A DNA stretch of 64,000 nt from Dyadobacter sp. CY323 (GTDB lineage: Bacteria; Bacteroidota; Bacteroidia; Cytophagales; Spirosomataceae), in contig NZ_JAJUXH010000019.1 of NCBI RefSeq assembly GCF_021390245.1, positions 122,339 to 186,338 of the forward strand, written 5' to 3'. The notes below the pieces were generated by a model that worked only from the letters and a program-made list of their open reading frames with translations, made no database searches and was not told the DNA's origin. Of the stretch, positions 40,885-48,951 are shown one piece after another. Position 1 is the first letter of the stretch, and every line of letters starts with the position of its first letter. The position numbers and the translations under genes were made by a program.

Positions 40885-41793
40885 TTAAAATTGATAAGCT
40901 GTAAATTCGTGATAGATCAGGTCCCCATTGTCATTAAAGTAAAGGTTGAATATTTGTCCGATCTCCGTGTCTTTTCGTACGCTGATGTGATACCCTGAGC
41001 ATCCATCCACCGAAAAACGGATTGCGGACTCGAAAATAAAACCGTCCATTTCCGGCGAAGCATTGATGTAATTGTAAACAAAGGCCGGCAGATCTTCCTG
41101 CTTGACAACCGATCCATGCAGAACAAATAACGGGTTTTCATCCTGGTCGAAAATAAACATCCCGTTCCTGTTAACAAACGTCCTGCGGCCATCCTGGTCA
41201 TAGGAAACCCACATTCCGGGATGTTCTGCCATGCCGATCCGTTTCAGGTAGTTCCCAATTTTCGGGGATACATCCATTGGCTTTTCGACATAGTAGGCCA
41301 GGGTTGATTGCGAACCCATAGTTAGAGCAAACTTTACGTTGTTTGCCCCATTGGTGATCACCTTGATGGTGCGCTCCATGCCCATCCATTGATAGTCAAA
41401 TGCAACTCGCGGCCAATCCTCGCCTGCGGCGGTTTCAGGCTGGATTTCCCAGGTCTCACTGGCGACGGTCCCGCCGCGGATAGCTAGCTTGTCAAGGAAC
41501 TGCACCAGCGGCTCGGGAAGCTGGTTGTTCAGAAATCTTGCATTCGCCAGTACCGCCTGCGTATCAACGACCGCTTTGTATTGCCGGGAATTACTCATGA
41601 AATCAACAGACCAGATTTTTTCAGGCGTCAGTGGTGCGAAGACCAGGCTGGTCGATTCCGGAAAACGTTTTTTCACGGCTTGAAATGCCTTTACGGGCAC
41701 ATTTTCGGATTGCGGGTTCAATTCTTTGGCACGGTTGCAGCCCACCAGCGTCATTACCGCGCAGAGCAATAGATAGGATATCCTTTTTCTCAT
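40885..41793 (-). CDS. Lipoprotein with PepSY-like (BLIP-type) repeats
   Basis: 302 residues from ATG 41793, which starts a lipoprotein signal (MRKRISYLLLCAVMTLVGC, Cys 19). Residues about 30-75 (VPVKAFQAVKKRFPESTSLV...) and the last about 60 (FVYNYINASPEMDGFIFESA...) have the helix-plus-strand pattern of PepSY-like or beta-lactamase-inhibitor-like domains common in Bacteroidota. The longer ORF from 41853 only adds a non-signal lead. It lies 45 bp before the sigma factor in the same direction and may be part of the same unit. The function is unknown. Confidence 0.7.
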   Translation of the reverse strand: MRKRISYLLLCAVMTLVGCNRAKELNPQSENVPVKAFQAVKKRFPESTSLVFAPLTPEKIWSVDFMSNSRQYKAVVDTQAVLANARFLNNQLPEPLVQFLDKLAIRGGTVASETWEIQPETAAGEDWPRVAFDYQWMGMERTIKVITNGANNVKFALTMGSQSTLAYYVEKPMDVSPKIGNYLKRIGMAEHPGMWVSYDQDGRRTFVNRNGMFIFDQDENPLFVLHGSVVKQEDLPAFVYNYINASPEMDGFIFESAIRFSVDGCSGYHISVRKDTEIGQIFNLYFNDNGDLIYHEFTAYQF

Positions 41794-41974
41794 GGTCCTT
41801 ATCGGGAGTTTATACAACCCATTAGACCCGAAAGATGCAGTGCGCGGATGCATGAAGTTTATTTTTTTTATAATAACCTGATTTTAAATGCTGTATGCGT
41901 TGATAAAAGTGGCACATTCTTTAAATTGGTCCAACATTTTTTCAATTGAACATTTATCACTTAAATAATTAGCT

Positions 41975-42379
41975 ATGAAATTAAAACTGATCCTATCGTT
42001 TTTTCTTTTAACCACTTGTTTTGCTGCATTTAGTCAATTAAAGCCTGACACGGCTGCTGAAAAGGCTTTAATTAAGGTATCCGTGATGTATCCATATTCC
42101 GAAGGTAAAACCTTTAATATCGAGTATTATGAAACGAAGCATATGCCTATGGTAGCAGGGTTTTTAGGATCAAATCTGGTTAAATACACCATTGAAAAAG
42201 GAGTTGCCAGTGGTATTCCCAACCAACCACTGCCTTTTATGGCTATCGGTGCATTTTATGTCAAGAGTTTAAGCGACTATCAAGCAGCTATCGCGCCAAA
42301 CAGAGACGCCATCCGTGCAGATTTCCCAAACTACACCAATATCAGCCCTGTCATTTTAGTAAGTGAGGTGGTAAAGTAA
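41975..42379 (+). CDS. Exported EthD-family protein
   Basis: 134 residues with a signal peptide (MKLKLILSFFLLTTCFAAFS). The mature part is a dimeric alpha/beta-barrel EthD domain: ALIKVSVMYPYSEGKTFNIE, YYETKHMPMVAGFLG, FMAIGAFYVKSLSDY. EthD domains are normally cytoplasmic; an exported version is less common. The gene is visibly more AT-rich than the genes to its left, and its stop codon lies at the very edge of the degraded integrase remnant, so it may have come with the older integrated element. Confidence 0.83.
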   Translation: MKLKLILSFFLLTTCFAAFSQLKPDTAAEKALIKVSVMYPYSEGKTFNIEYYETKHMPMVAGFLGSNLVKYTIEKGVASGIPNQPLPFMAIGAFYVKSLSDYQAAIAPNRDAIRADFPNYTNISPVILVSEVVK

Positions 42380-42456
42380 ATCGGTACAGACCCTTTCGGT
42401 ATTCTTCGGCTTTTTAAATAGAAAGCAGCCTGAGTTTGGTTTTTATACCTTTTTCA
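42376..42456 (-). pseudogene. Remnant of an integrase gene 5' end (older element)
   Basis: On the minus strand, 42456-42376 parallels the first about 27 codons of the intact integrase (46450-46368). Shared blocks include CTATTTAAA, GCCGAAGAAT, AAAGGG and GTACCGATTT/GTGCCGATTT. The start is mutated to ATA and single-base indels break the frame. Nothing of the remaining about 380 codons is present. It shows that a closely related element was integrated here and then deleted. Confidence 0.72.
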
Positions 42457-42464
42457 GTTCCTTG

Positions 42465-42602
42465 AACTCACTGATTTACTCACCAAAAATTTGTGAGAAA
42501 TTGGATCTTTTGGCATAACCCAGAAAAGAAAAAAGCCTGCAAACTGTTGATTTGCAGGCTTTTGATGCTTTTTGTTATTTCTTCAAGTGATCCCGCCGGG
42601 AT
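42465..42602 (+). repeat. Left direct repeat of the integrated island (attL-like)
   Basis: 138 bp aligning with 46573-46710 at about 90 percent identity (about 11 substitutions and two single-base indels by eye). It includes the tRNA terminator hairpin and the last about 15 bp of the tRNA-Lys 3' end (TGATCCCGCCGGGAT), after which the two copies diverge. The divergence point inside the tRNA sequence marks the recombination core. Confidence 0.82.
42531..42563 (-). terminator. Terminator hairpin within the left repeat
   Basis: Perfect stem AAAAGCCTGCAAA (42531-42543) with TTTGCAGGCTTTT (42551-42563) and a 7-nt loop. The A and T runs on either side make it work in both directions. It is the copy of the tRNA-Lys terminator. 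Confidence 0.7.
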
Positions 42603-42766
42603 CATACTTTTTGAGAGAACAAATTGTTTATCAATCATTTATATCCTAGCAAATCTTGTACTCACCGCGTCACTCACCAAGATGTAGTGATCAGCTTGCA
42701 ATTAGCTCAAATATAAGTAAATGAATCAAATTCTTGCACTTGCTGGGCTCAGGCGCTTTAAAGTTC

Positions 42767-43423
42767 TCATTCACCGTCTGTCTTATGAAGCTTGTCTAGG
42801 TAGATATCCAAACGATATTGTTGCCGTTCTTTGGCTGATAATTTTTGAATTCTAACGATCATCTTTTCTCTTTCCAAGGCGATTGCGTGGAGGACATATG
42901 CCGAAACGAAGTCGAAGAGTTTACGATACTTCCCAAGGTCGCCGGGCTTTACTCCTGTACGCCGAAATTCTAGCCGAAAACTGTTTGCGCCAGGATTATT
43001 ACGAGGAATAACCCATCCGACCACCGCCTCTAATCGATAGGTGTCTTCTCGATGCGCAACGGATTTATTTCGCAAATCCATAACCTCGCTGTGTATTTCA
43101 CTAAGATCATTATGTCCATCAAAGATTGATTTTTTAAGCCATCTATAACCGCTGCTTTCCGTGAAACAGCGTCCGTAGGTAGTGATCATACCGTGACCAA
43201 TGAGTTCTAATAAGTCAACGTCTAACTCTCCACTTGATTCTGCATTTGAGATCAGAAGCTGAAATTTCTCAACTGCTTTTGATACAATTCTTAAATCTTC
43301 TTGAATGAAAAACAATGAGTGCAATTTCTTTGATAACTCAGGCTTGATGTAAAATACATCGTTTTCAAAGGTTAAAGGTTGGAATTTCATTAGCATGCTG
43401 ATCAATTGCGTTTTTCGATTCAT
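42767..43423 (-). CDS. HEPN/AbiU2-like protein of unknown function
   Basis: 218 residues, no signal peptide. Mostly helical; the segment YGRCFTESSGYRWLKKSIFD followed by VMDLRNKSVAHRED resembles HEPN proteins of the AbiU2 type. R-N-K-S-V-A-H fits the Rx(4-6)H catalytic motif of HEPN ribonucleases. HEPN proteins are frequent in toxin and abortive-infection systems, and the island setting agrees. It is the second gene of a two-gene minus-strand unit, 21 bp after the 88-aa gene. The assignment is tentative because no family search could be run. Confidence 0.62.
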   Translation of the reverse strand: MNRKTQLISMLMKFQPLTFENDVFYIKPELSKKLHSLFFIQEDLRIVSKAVEKFQLLISNAESSGELDVDLLELIGHGMITTYGRCFTESSGYRWLKKSIFDGHNDLSEIHSEVMDLRNKSVAHREDTYRLEAVVGWVIPRNNPGANSFRLEFRRTGVKPGDLGKYRKLFDFVSAYVLHAIALEREKMIVRIQKLSAKERQQYRLDIYLDKLHKTDGE

Positions 43424-43444
43424 TCGTTGATGTTTGAATTATGT

Positions 43445-43711
43445 TCAATCATAAATACCGTTTTCTAGATCGCTCCATTTTTTATAGGCGCCTTCTAACG
43501 AATCAAATACCCAGTTCGCCTTCTCTGCTAACTGAAATGGGTCTAATGCCATGTGGCGTTGCGCATGGACTATAAATTGTCTTGCATTTATCTTCTGGAT
43601 AAATACGCCCTCGTAGACTGAATTTCCAGGCTTCCATATTTCAGCCTCTGGCGGGAAAAAGGTATTTGCTAGTAGATGCTGGTCAATTGTCCTTATCGTT
43701 TCCACGGGCAT
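43445..43711 (-). CDS. Small hypothetical protein paired with the HEPN-like gene
   Basis: 88 residues from ATG 43711; a TTG at 43750 would add 13 residues. No recognised domain. Mixed alpha/beta with a hydrophobic centre (VYEGVFIQKINARQFIVHAQ) and an acidic C-terminus (KKWSDLENGIYD). Size, position upstream and 21-bp spacing would suit an antitoxin or accessory protein of the HEPN-like product; this is inference from layout only. Confidence 0.55.
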   Translation of the reverse strand: MPVETIRTIDQHLLANTFFPPEAEIWKPGNSVYEGVFIQKINARQFIVHAQRHMALDPFQLAEKANWVFDSLEGAYKKWSDLENGIYD

Positions 43712-43763
43712 TATTATCGAAATAAGAATTTTAAATTGATAAACTTTCAAGCCGATTTTTGCA

Positions 43764-44048
43764 ATGGATGCCGAGATCTGTTTTTATATTGTGACAGATA
43801 TGTGTGATCATCCATTAAAAAGACAATATAGGAATATTTATAAAACTCTCCCGCCAGCGACTTCGGAGCGTTTGGGCGGGCCAGATTCAATTGTATTACA
43901 ATTGTACATCTGGCCATTGCGGTTAAGAGGCAATCGCGAAGTTCTCGGATCGAACTTGGCTGTTGAATGGAGAAGGAAAAGTGATATTCATTCCGTCATG
44001 AACGAATTCAAGAAAAGCCTTATATTTAGCAGATACTACTTCACGTAA
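43764..44048 (+). CDS. Hypothetical island protein
   Basis: 94 residues from ATG 43764, divergent from the 88-aa gene with 52 bp between. No recognised family. An N-terminal CFYIVTDMCDHP and a basic centre (LYIWPLRLRGNREVLGSNLA, VEWRRKSDIHSV) are visible. It ends 9 bp before the LRR gene, so the two are probably one unit. A chance ORF cannot be excluded, but the tight spacing and lack of a competing frame favour a gene. Confidence 0.5.
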   Translation: MDAEICFYIVTDMCDHPLKRQYRNIYKTLPPATSERLGGPDSIVLQLYIWPLRLRGNREVLGSNLAVEWRRKSDIHSVMNEFKKSLIFSRYYFT

Positions 44049-44057
44049 CAAAAGTCT

Positions 44058-45107
44058 GTGAGCTTAACTACGGTAGACCTAGCCACTGGTCGCTATGAAA
44101 TTTCAAAGGGCGTGACCGCGAATGAATTGGCTAAATTGGCAGAAGATCTGAAAACTTCTGTAATCCAGCTTTCCAAGCCGATTGATACTAAAACCATTGC
44201 CTTACTGGAACAAGTTGTTTTTTCCAAACGTCGAGACATCGCCCTGAGGGTGTATGGGCACTATTCTGAGAGATGTGATCTAAGCTTTATTGAAAAGATA
44301 CCATCGATTAGAGAGCTCTCTGTAGATTGTCTGATGGAGGTCACTAATATTGATGTAGTTACGAGAATCCGGCACTTAGATGGACTGCATGTAGGCGTTT
44401 TTGGACTTGATAACTTTGAGTTCCTGAATAATGTCGACCCTCACTTGAAGCGGCTTTCGCTATATCAGACTCGATCAAAAAAACCAAGGATTGAGACGAT
44501 TGGTCGGTTTACTCAACTTAACGAACTATTTTTAGAAAAGCAGAGCAAGGGGATTGAGGCAATTAATGAGTTGAAAAAACTCGAAAAAATCGTATTGCGA
44601 TCTATATCAACCGAGGATATCGAATACCTAAGGAATCTGGAACGCTTATGGTCCGTTGATATTAAGTTAGGAGGTATAAAGGATTTAAGTGCATTAAAAT
44701 CCCTACCCAATTTGAAATACCTGGAAATTTGGCAAGTTAGAGGACTTTCAGACCTGTCGGTTTTATCGGACTTAAAATCGTTACAAAACTTATTTCTTCA
44801 ATCACTACCGCAGCTCGCCGTGTTTCCTGCAATATCTAGCTTGGGGAAACTAAGGCGTATTGACCTTGAAAATCTAAAAGGTTTGATGGACTTGAGTGAA
44901 TTGAAATCTGCGCCTGCCTTAATTGAATTCAGTTACTTAATGGCACAAAACCAAAGCCCTGAAAACCTCATCCCTATTCTCGAAAATAAGAGCCTTAAAA
45001 GGGTCTCTTGTTATTTTGGTAGCGATAGGAAGAATAATGATTTTAAAAAGCTAGCCCAGTCATTCGGAAAAGATGAGTATGAGTATCAAAAGTTCGTCTA
45101 TCACTGA
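44058..45107 (+). CDS. Leucine-rich-repeat protein of the island
   Basis: 349 residues from GTG 44058. After an N-terminal cap of about 75 residues, about ten leucine-rich repeats of about 21-23 residues run from residue about 85 to 320 (for example LNELFLEKQSKGIEAINELK, LKYLEIWQVRGLSDLSVLSD, LRRIDLENLKGLMDLSELKS). No signal peptide or membrane helix, so intracellular. LRR proteins act in recognition; an intracellular one in a phage-like island next to a HEPN-like protein could be a sensor, which is inference. AT-rich compared with core genes. Confidence 0.75.
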   Translation: MSLTTVDLATGRYEISKGVTANELAKLAEDLKTSVIQLSKPIDTKTIALLEQVVFSKRRDIALRVYGHYSERCDLSFIEKIPSIRELSVDCLMEVTNIDVVTRIRHLDGLHVGVFGLDNFEFLNNVDPHLKRLSLYQTRSKKPRIETIGRFTQLNELFLEKQSKGIEAINELKKLEKIVLRSISTEDIEYLRNLERLWSVDIKLGGIKDLSALKSLPNLKYLEIWQVRGLSDLSVLSDLKSLQNLFLQSLPQLAVFPAISSLGKLRRIDLENLKGLMDLSELKSAPALIEFSYLMAQNQSPENLIPILENKSLKRVSCYFGSDRKNNDFKKLAQSFGKDEYEYQKFVYH

Positions 45108-45147
45108 GGTTCAAATGAATTTTCACCATTTCATTAACAGTTATTTT

Positions 45148-45204
45148 CACCTTCTCGCTCGCGATCCCCTCTCACAAATAGGAGGGGTCGTGAGAGAGAA
45201 GGTG
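45148..45204. terminator. Long hairpin between the convergent LRR and integrase genes
   Basis: CACCTTCTC-CTC-CGA-CCCCTC (from 45148) pairs with GAGGGG-TCG-GAG-GAGAAGGTG (to 45204) with one bulge and one mismatch, giving a stem of over 20 bp. It lies between the LRR stop (45107) and the integrase stop (45210), where a bidirectional terminator is expected. Confidence 0.6.
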
Positions 45205-45209
45205 CAGCG

Positions 45210-46448
45210 CTAACCTTCCGTTACTAACCTTTTTGAAAGCCGCCCTTTCAAAGCCTGCATATCCTCGCTGACTTTGGTGTCTAATATCTTCGCATAGATC
45301 TGCGTAGTGCGAATGTTAGTATGCCCCAGCATTTTAGAAACACTCTCAATCGGCACGCCATTTTGCAAGGTAATTGTTGTCGCAAACGTATGCCTTGCTA
45401 CGTGTGAAGTTAGAACCTTATTAATTCCGCAAAGCACGGCAATCTCTTTCAGGTAGTCATTCATCTTCTGATTACTCGGTACTGGCAACACGAGGCCGCG
45501 AGATTCGCAAAGCGGATGTTCCTTGTATCTGTCGATGATGCGAAGCGCTTCCGACAGCAGCGGAATATGCGATTTGATATCCGTTTTCGTCCTCTGGCTA
45601 AAAATCCATTGTTCACCGTCGATTCCTCTTGCTATCTGGCTTTTTTGGAGCTTTTGAATGTCGGAGTAAGCTAGGCCGGTGAAACAACAAAAAAGAAAAG
45701 TATCCCGCACCTGTGAAAGCCGGTCGCTGGCAAACTCTTTGCTCGCCATCAAGTCAAGTTCAGCGCGGGTTAGGATCGCCTTATCGACCTTCTTAAACTT
45801 TCCCTTGAAATTCAAATATGGATCAAGATTCATCCAGCCATTGCCAAGGCAAATGTTTATGATCTTCCTGAACATCTTCATGTGCTTCACTACCGCATTA
45901 TTGCCCATCTTACGAACAGAACGCAAATGGAACTCGTAGTCAGCGATGAAAGCGAAATCGATGCGGCTAATGTCAAAATCGGTTGTGTTGAATGTCACTT
46001 TCAGGAATGCGAGTGTATGGCGCTCTAAAACTTTATAGCGATTGAAGGTACCGATCGCATATTCTTGGCCGACCAATGCCTTCATCCGCTCGTTATGGTC
46101 AGCGATCACTGTCATCAGTAACCGCTGCTTAGGACCTACTCCTAGAAATTTGTTTTTGATTGTTTCGGCTGTAATCAAAGCATTGTCACGAACCAACGCA
46201 GCGTGCGCGTCCAGCAATTGTTGCTCCAAGTTGCCGAGATAGGAATTAACAGACTTCACGGCCTCTTTCGCACCAGTCACTCTGCCAGCAACCGCATTCC
46301 ACCGGCTGGGCTCACATTCTCGCCCGGTTGTAAATTCGGCCCTCTTACTTTCAACAGTAATTCTTAGGTAAATCGGCACAGGCCCTTTTTGATAATTCTT
46401 CGGCTTCTTTAAATAGAAAAGCAGACTGATCTTTGTTTTCATACCCAT
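45210..46448 (-). CDS. Tyrosine recombinase/integrase (CTnDOT-like subgroup)
   Basis: 412 residues. N-terminal arm-binding domain (KISLLFYLKKPKNYQKGPVP), SAM-like core-binding domain at about 105-215, catalytic domain at about 225-400. Catalytic residues seen: Lys288 (RTKTD), His349-x-x-Arg352 (HVARHTFATT), His376 (LGHTNIRTT) and nucleophile Tyr385 (IYAKI). At the usual position of the first catalytic Arg the sequence is TGLAYSDI, with Ala260; loss of this Arg is known from IntDOT-type enzymes of Bacteroidota. The gene points away from the tRNA whose 3' end is the attachment site. An alternative start is ATG 46442. Confidence 0.94.
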   Translation of the reverse strand: MGMKTKISLLFYLKKPKNYQKGPVPIYLRITVESKRAEFTTGRECEPSRWNAVAGRVTGAKEAVKSVNSYLGNLEQQLLDAHAALVRDNALITAETIKNKFLGVGPKQRLLMTVIADHNERMKALVGQEYAIGTFNRYKVLERHTLAFLKVTFNTTDFDISRIDFAFIADYEFHLRSVRKMGNNAVVKHMKMFRKIINICLGNGWMNLDPYLNFKGKFKKVDKAILTRAELDLMASKEFASDRLSQVRDTFLFCCFTGLAYSDIQKLQKSQIARGIDGEQWIFSQRTKTDIKSHIPLLSEALRIIDRYKEHPLCESRGLVLPVPSNQKMNDYLKEIAVLCGINKVLTSHVARHTFATTITLQNGVPIESVSKMLGHTNIRTTQIYAKILDTKVSEDMQALKGRLSKRLVTEG

Positions 46449-46572
46449 TTCAGGTTAAAAGTTGAACAAATGTAGTCTTGCAAGCCTAATCAGCACAAGA
46501 TGTTTACGGCGTGAGCATGTTCACACACAATATGTTACAGCGATTCTGGTGAGTAAAATTTGCAGATTAATC

Positions 46573-46710
46573 AACTCACCGAATTACTCACCAAAAATTT
46601 GTAGGAAATTGAATCTTTTGGCATAATCCGGAAAGAAAAAAGCCTGCTAATCTATTGATTTGCAGGCTTTTGATGTTTTTTGTTATTTCTTCAAGTGATC
46701 CCGCTGGGAT
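46573..46710 (+). repeat. Right direct repeat of the island (attR-like), overlapping tRNA-Lys
   Basis: 138 bp matching 42465-42602. It includes the tRNA terminator and the last 15 bp of the functional tRNA-Lys gene, so the tRNA 3' end is restored on integration. Confidence 0.82.
46638..46671 (-). terminator. Terminator of tRNA-Lys
   Basis: Stem AAAAGCCTGC-AATC (46638-46652) with GATT-GCAGGCTTTT (46657-46671), 4-nt loop and one mismatch. It is followed on the minus strand by more T residues, 25 bp past the tRNA 3' end. Confidence 0.75.
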
Positions 46711-46768
46711 TCGAACCCAGGACCCATACATTAAAAGTGTATTGCTCTACCAGCTGAGCTACGGAATC
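46696..46768 (-). tRNA. tRNA-Lys (anticodon UUU)
   Basis: A 73-nt cloverleaf read on the minus strand. Acceptor GATTCCG pairs with CGGGATC (one T-G wobble) and the discriminator is A. D arm GCTCAGCTGGTAGAGC; anticodon stem ATACA/TGTAT with loop CTTTTAA, giving UUU; T arm CTGGG-TTCGAAT-CCCAG. CCA is not encoded. The 3' 15 bp serve as the attachment core for the island. Confidence 0.96.
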
Positions 46769-46781
46769 CTTTAACGCGGTG

Positions 46782-46811
46782 CAAAAGTACGTTTTAAAGA
46801 ATATTATGCAA
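46782..46811 (-). promoter_or_regulatory. Promoter of tRNA-Lys
   Basis: On the minus strand TTG (46811-46809), a 19-nt spacer and TACTTTTG (46789-46782) match the Bacteroidota consensus exactly and end 13 bp before the tRNA 5' end. Confidence 0.72.
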
Positions 46812-47074
46812 ATTTATGTATCATGTTTTTTGTGGATAAAGTGCTCCCGCGCGAGTAAAAGGCTATTTATTAGGGGATTGTGCTTGAAAATTTTTTAACA
46901 AATGGGGGTATATGTTGTAACCAGGCAATTACTGAAGGGAATTTTCGTTGCAGGGTTTTTGTGCACCATCGGTAGGTTGAAGAAGTTTGGTGTTGGTCGG
47001 ATGGAGGCTGCTTTCCCAAATGAAACGTTCACAACCGGCGCAGCGCATGAGTTTTTAAGGTTGAAATGAAAAGT
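46812..47074. other. Intergenic stretch between tRNA promoter and AraC gene
   Basis: I see no ORF with a coherent start, no tRNA and no strong hairpin here. It is AT-rich near the tRNA and of normal composition nearer the AraC-type gene. Confidence 0.5.
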
Positions 47075-47938
47075 TTACTGAGAATGGGGCAAATAAGTAT
47101 GATCTTTTCCTGGTCGGCTCACACAAAACTCTTTTCCCAAAAAGTCCTGAACGAATTTTCTTGGTGTAGTAGCCAGGTAGTATTTAAAGTCCTTTATCAG
47201 GTGACTTTGGTCGTAATAACCAAATTGATCTACGATCAGCAACCAGTCGACCTCTTTTTCCTGCTTTTGAATAAAATCAATGACCTGTTTAAAACGAAGA
47301 AACCGCGACAGTTCTTTGGTTGAAAAGCCCAGGTACTTCTTAAAACGCATTTGAATGGTGCGTTCGGAAAGATCGGTATCAATGGCAATGGCTTTGGAAG
47401 GTTGCGCGAATGTACCTTGATGCTGGTTTATCCCCGCTAATAAGGGAACGGTCTGGTCATCCACATCCTGGAAGTATATATTGCCGTATTCGAGCAGCAG
47501 CGCAATCCGGTCATCGAGGGCCTGCATTCCATTCAAAATTTCCCATAACTCACCAAATCCGGTAATATTCAGTAGTTTGTCGGGGTCGTAAACGAGGTCA
47601 TCCTGCATTTCATCAGCAGGTATTTGAAACAATCTGTAAAACCCATTCGGATTAAATACAATGGCAATCAAGTCGGTATTCGCCAAAACCTCATAATTAA
47701 GCCTTTTTCTGAGCGGACCGGTCAGCCCGATGCGATCTATGGCAATTTTTCCATATTCCTGATCTCCAAATGACACCTTTAACGCCGGGCCAAAATTAAA
47801 AATCAACATCACTTCCAGGCTGGGTGACAAATGCTGACCGAGGGTAGGAAAGTCGGCTGGGGTGTGAATGCAATAGAAATGCTTGATCACTTCTTCCAGC
47901 GGGCCGGTTACTTCAACGTGTCTGCCAATCTGATCCAT
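47075..47938 (-). CDS. AraC-family transcriptional regulator
   Basis: 287 residues. The N-terminal about 150 residues are a cupin-like effector domain (HLSPSLEVMLIFNFGPALKV, IDRIGLTGPLRKRLNYEV). The C-terminal AraC DNA-binding domain lies at about 175-265, with two helix-turn-helices (AIDTDLSERTIQMRFKKYLG; VDQFGYYDQSHLIKDFKYYL). It is divergent from the NmrA-like gene at 48034 with a 95-bp shared gap and probably regulates it. No ligand can be inferred. Confidence 0.92.
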   Translation of the reverse strand: MDQIGRHVEVTGPLEEVIKHFYCIHTPADFPTLGQHLSPSLEVMLIFNFGPALKVSFGDQEYGKIAIDRIGLTGPLRKRLNYEVLANTDLIAIVFNPNGFYRLFQIPADEMQDDLVYDPDKLLNITGFGELWEILNGMQALDDRIALLLEYGNIYFQDVDDQTVPLLAGINQHQGTFAQPSKAIAIDTDLSERTIQMRFKKYLGFSTKELSRFLRFKQVIDFIQKQEKEVDWLLIVDQFGYYDQSHLIKDFKYYLATTPRKFVQDFLGKEFCVSRPGKDHTYLPHSQ

Positions 47939-48033
47939 AAAACCTCCTTACGCTTTCGTTTTCTTACAATTTTACCTGTTCTAATGAATCTTTTTTTGAT
48001 AAAAATAAGTCAAACACTTAATGATTCATTCAA

Positions 48034-48912
48034 ATGTCAGATTCAAAATCACCTAAAATCCTGATCACCGGAGCGACCGGTACTATCGGTATGGAATTAG
48101 TTAAATACCTTTCTGCCAAGGAAATACCATTTAAAGCGATGGTGCGTTCCCTTGAAAAAGCGTCTGAACTTACAGCGATTTCAGGAGCCGAAGTAGTTCT
48201 GGGAGATTTTAACGATACAAACTCCCTTGAAAATGCATTAAATGGAATCGAGCGGGTATTTCTCTTGACAAATTCATCGGAGCAGGCAGAGGAGCAACAG
48301 TTAAGATTTGTAGATGCAGCTCTGAAATCAGGTGTAACGCACATAGTAAAATTGTCGCAATGGGCCTCGGAAGCGCATTCGCCTGTTCGATTTTTGAGAT
48401 ACCACGCGGTTGTGGAACAAAAAATCCGGGAATCCGGGATGAAATTCACATTTTTGAGACCTAATCTTTTTATGCAGGGTTTGCTGGGTTTTAAAGATTT
48501 GATCAAATATCAGGGGCAATTTTTTGGGGCCATTGGCGATGCTAAAATATCCCTGATTGACACCCGGGACATTGCAGCCGCTGCCGGAGAATCGCTGATT
48601 GACCGGAAACATGAAAATAAAACGTACAACCTGACCGGTCCGGAAGCATTGTCGCATTACGAAATGGCGGATAAGTTATCGCTCGCCACCGGTAAAAACA
48701 TCCTGTTTGTGGATGTTCCGTCTGACGCACTTCGTGAAACGCTCATTCATGCTGGTTTTCCCGAATGGCAGGCCGACGGTTTAGTGGAAGATTACGCGCA
48801 TTACAAAAGGGGCGAGGCCGCTGAAATTGCGAAAGGTGTTTTCGAATCCACAGGAGCCGAACCTCGCAGCTTTGATGCGTTTGCAACGGATTATGCGACG
48901 TTGTTTCGATAA
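48034..48912 (+). CDS. NmrA/SDR-type NAD(P)-binding protein
   Basis: 292 residues, cytoplasmic. The dinucleotide-binding GATGTIGMELVKYL is at the N-terminus, followed by SGAEVVLGDFNDTNSLENAL and an NmrA-like core (FLRPNLFMQGLLGF, LIDTRDIAAAAGESL, YNLTGPEALSHYEMADKLS). There is no catalytic YxxxK, as expected for the NmrA/atypical-SDR group that senses or reduces NAD(P)-linked substrates (NAD(P)H:quinone oxidoreductase QorB-like). It is divergent from the AraC regulator. Confidence 0.9.
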   Translation: MSDSKSPKILITGATGTIGMELVKYLSAKEIPFKAMVRSLEKASELTAISGAEVVLGDFNDTNSLENALNGIERVFLLTNSSEQAEEQQLRFVDAALKSGVTHIVKLSQWASEAHSPVRFLRYHAVVEQKIRESGMKFTFLRPNLFMQGLLGFKDLIKYQGQFFGAIGDAKISLIDTRDIAAAAGESLIDRKHENKTYNLTGPEALSHYEMADKLSLATGKNILFVDVPSDALRETLIHAGFPEWQADGLVEDYAHYKRGEAAEIAKGVFESTGAEPRSFDAFATDYATLFR

Positions 48913-48951
48913 AAGCAAACGCATTAAAGAGGATTTGGGCCAGGTATTTGT

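Larger units (their letters stand above)
42603..46710. mobile_element. Integrative island in tRNA-Lys, about 4.1 kb
   Basis: It is bounded by the direct repeats 42465-42602 and 46573-46710. It carries a tyrosine recombinase next to the tRNA end and cargo of lower GC than the flanks: a HEPN-like protein, three proteins of unknown family and an LRR protein. No conjugation, replication or relaxase gene is seen, so it is a minimal or decayed element that could move only by excision plus help. The exact crossover is within 42588-42602/46696-46710. Confidence 0.8.

Noticed and set aside
42603..46710. Insertion sequence or composite transposon
   Set aside because: There is no transposase and no terminal inverted repeat; a tRNA-targeted integrase and att repeats explain the structure.
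47066..47323. 85-codon frame opposite the AraC gene end
   Set aside because: It is antisense to the conserved AraC DNA-binding domain and has no independent support.
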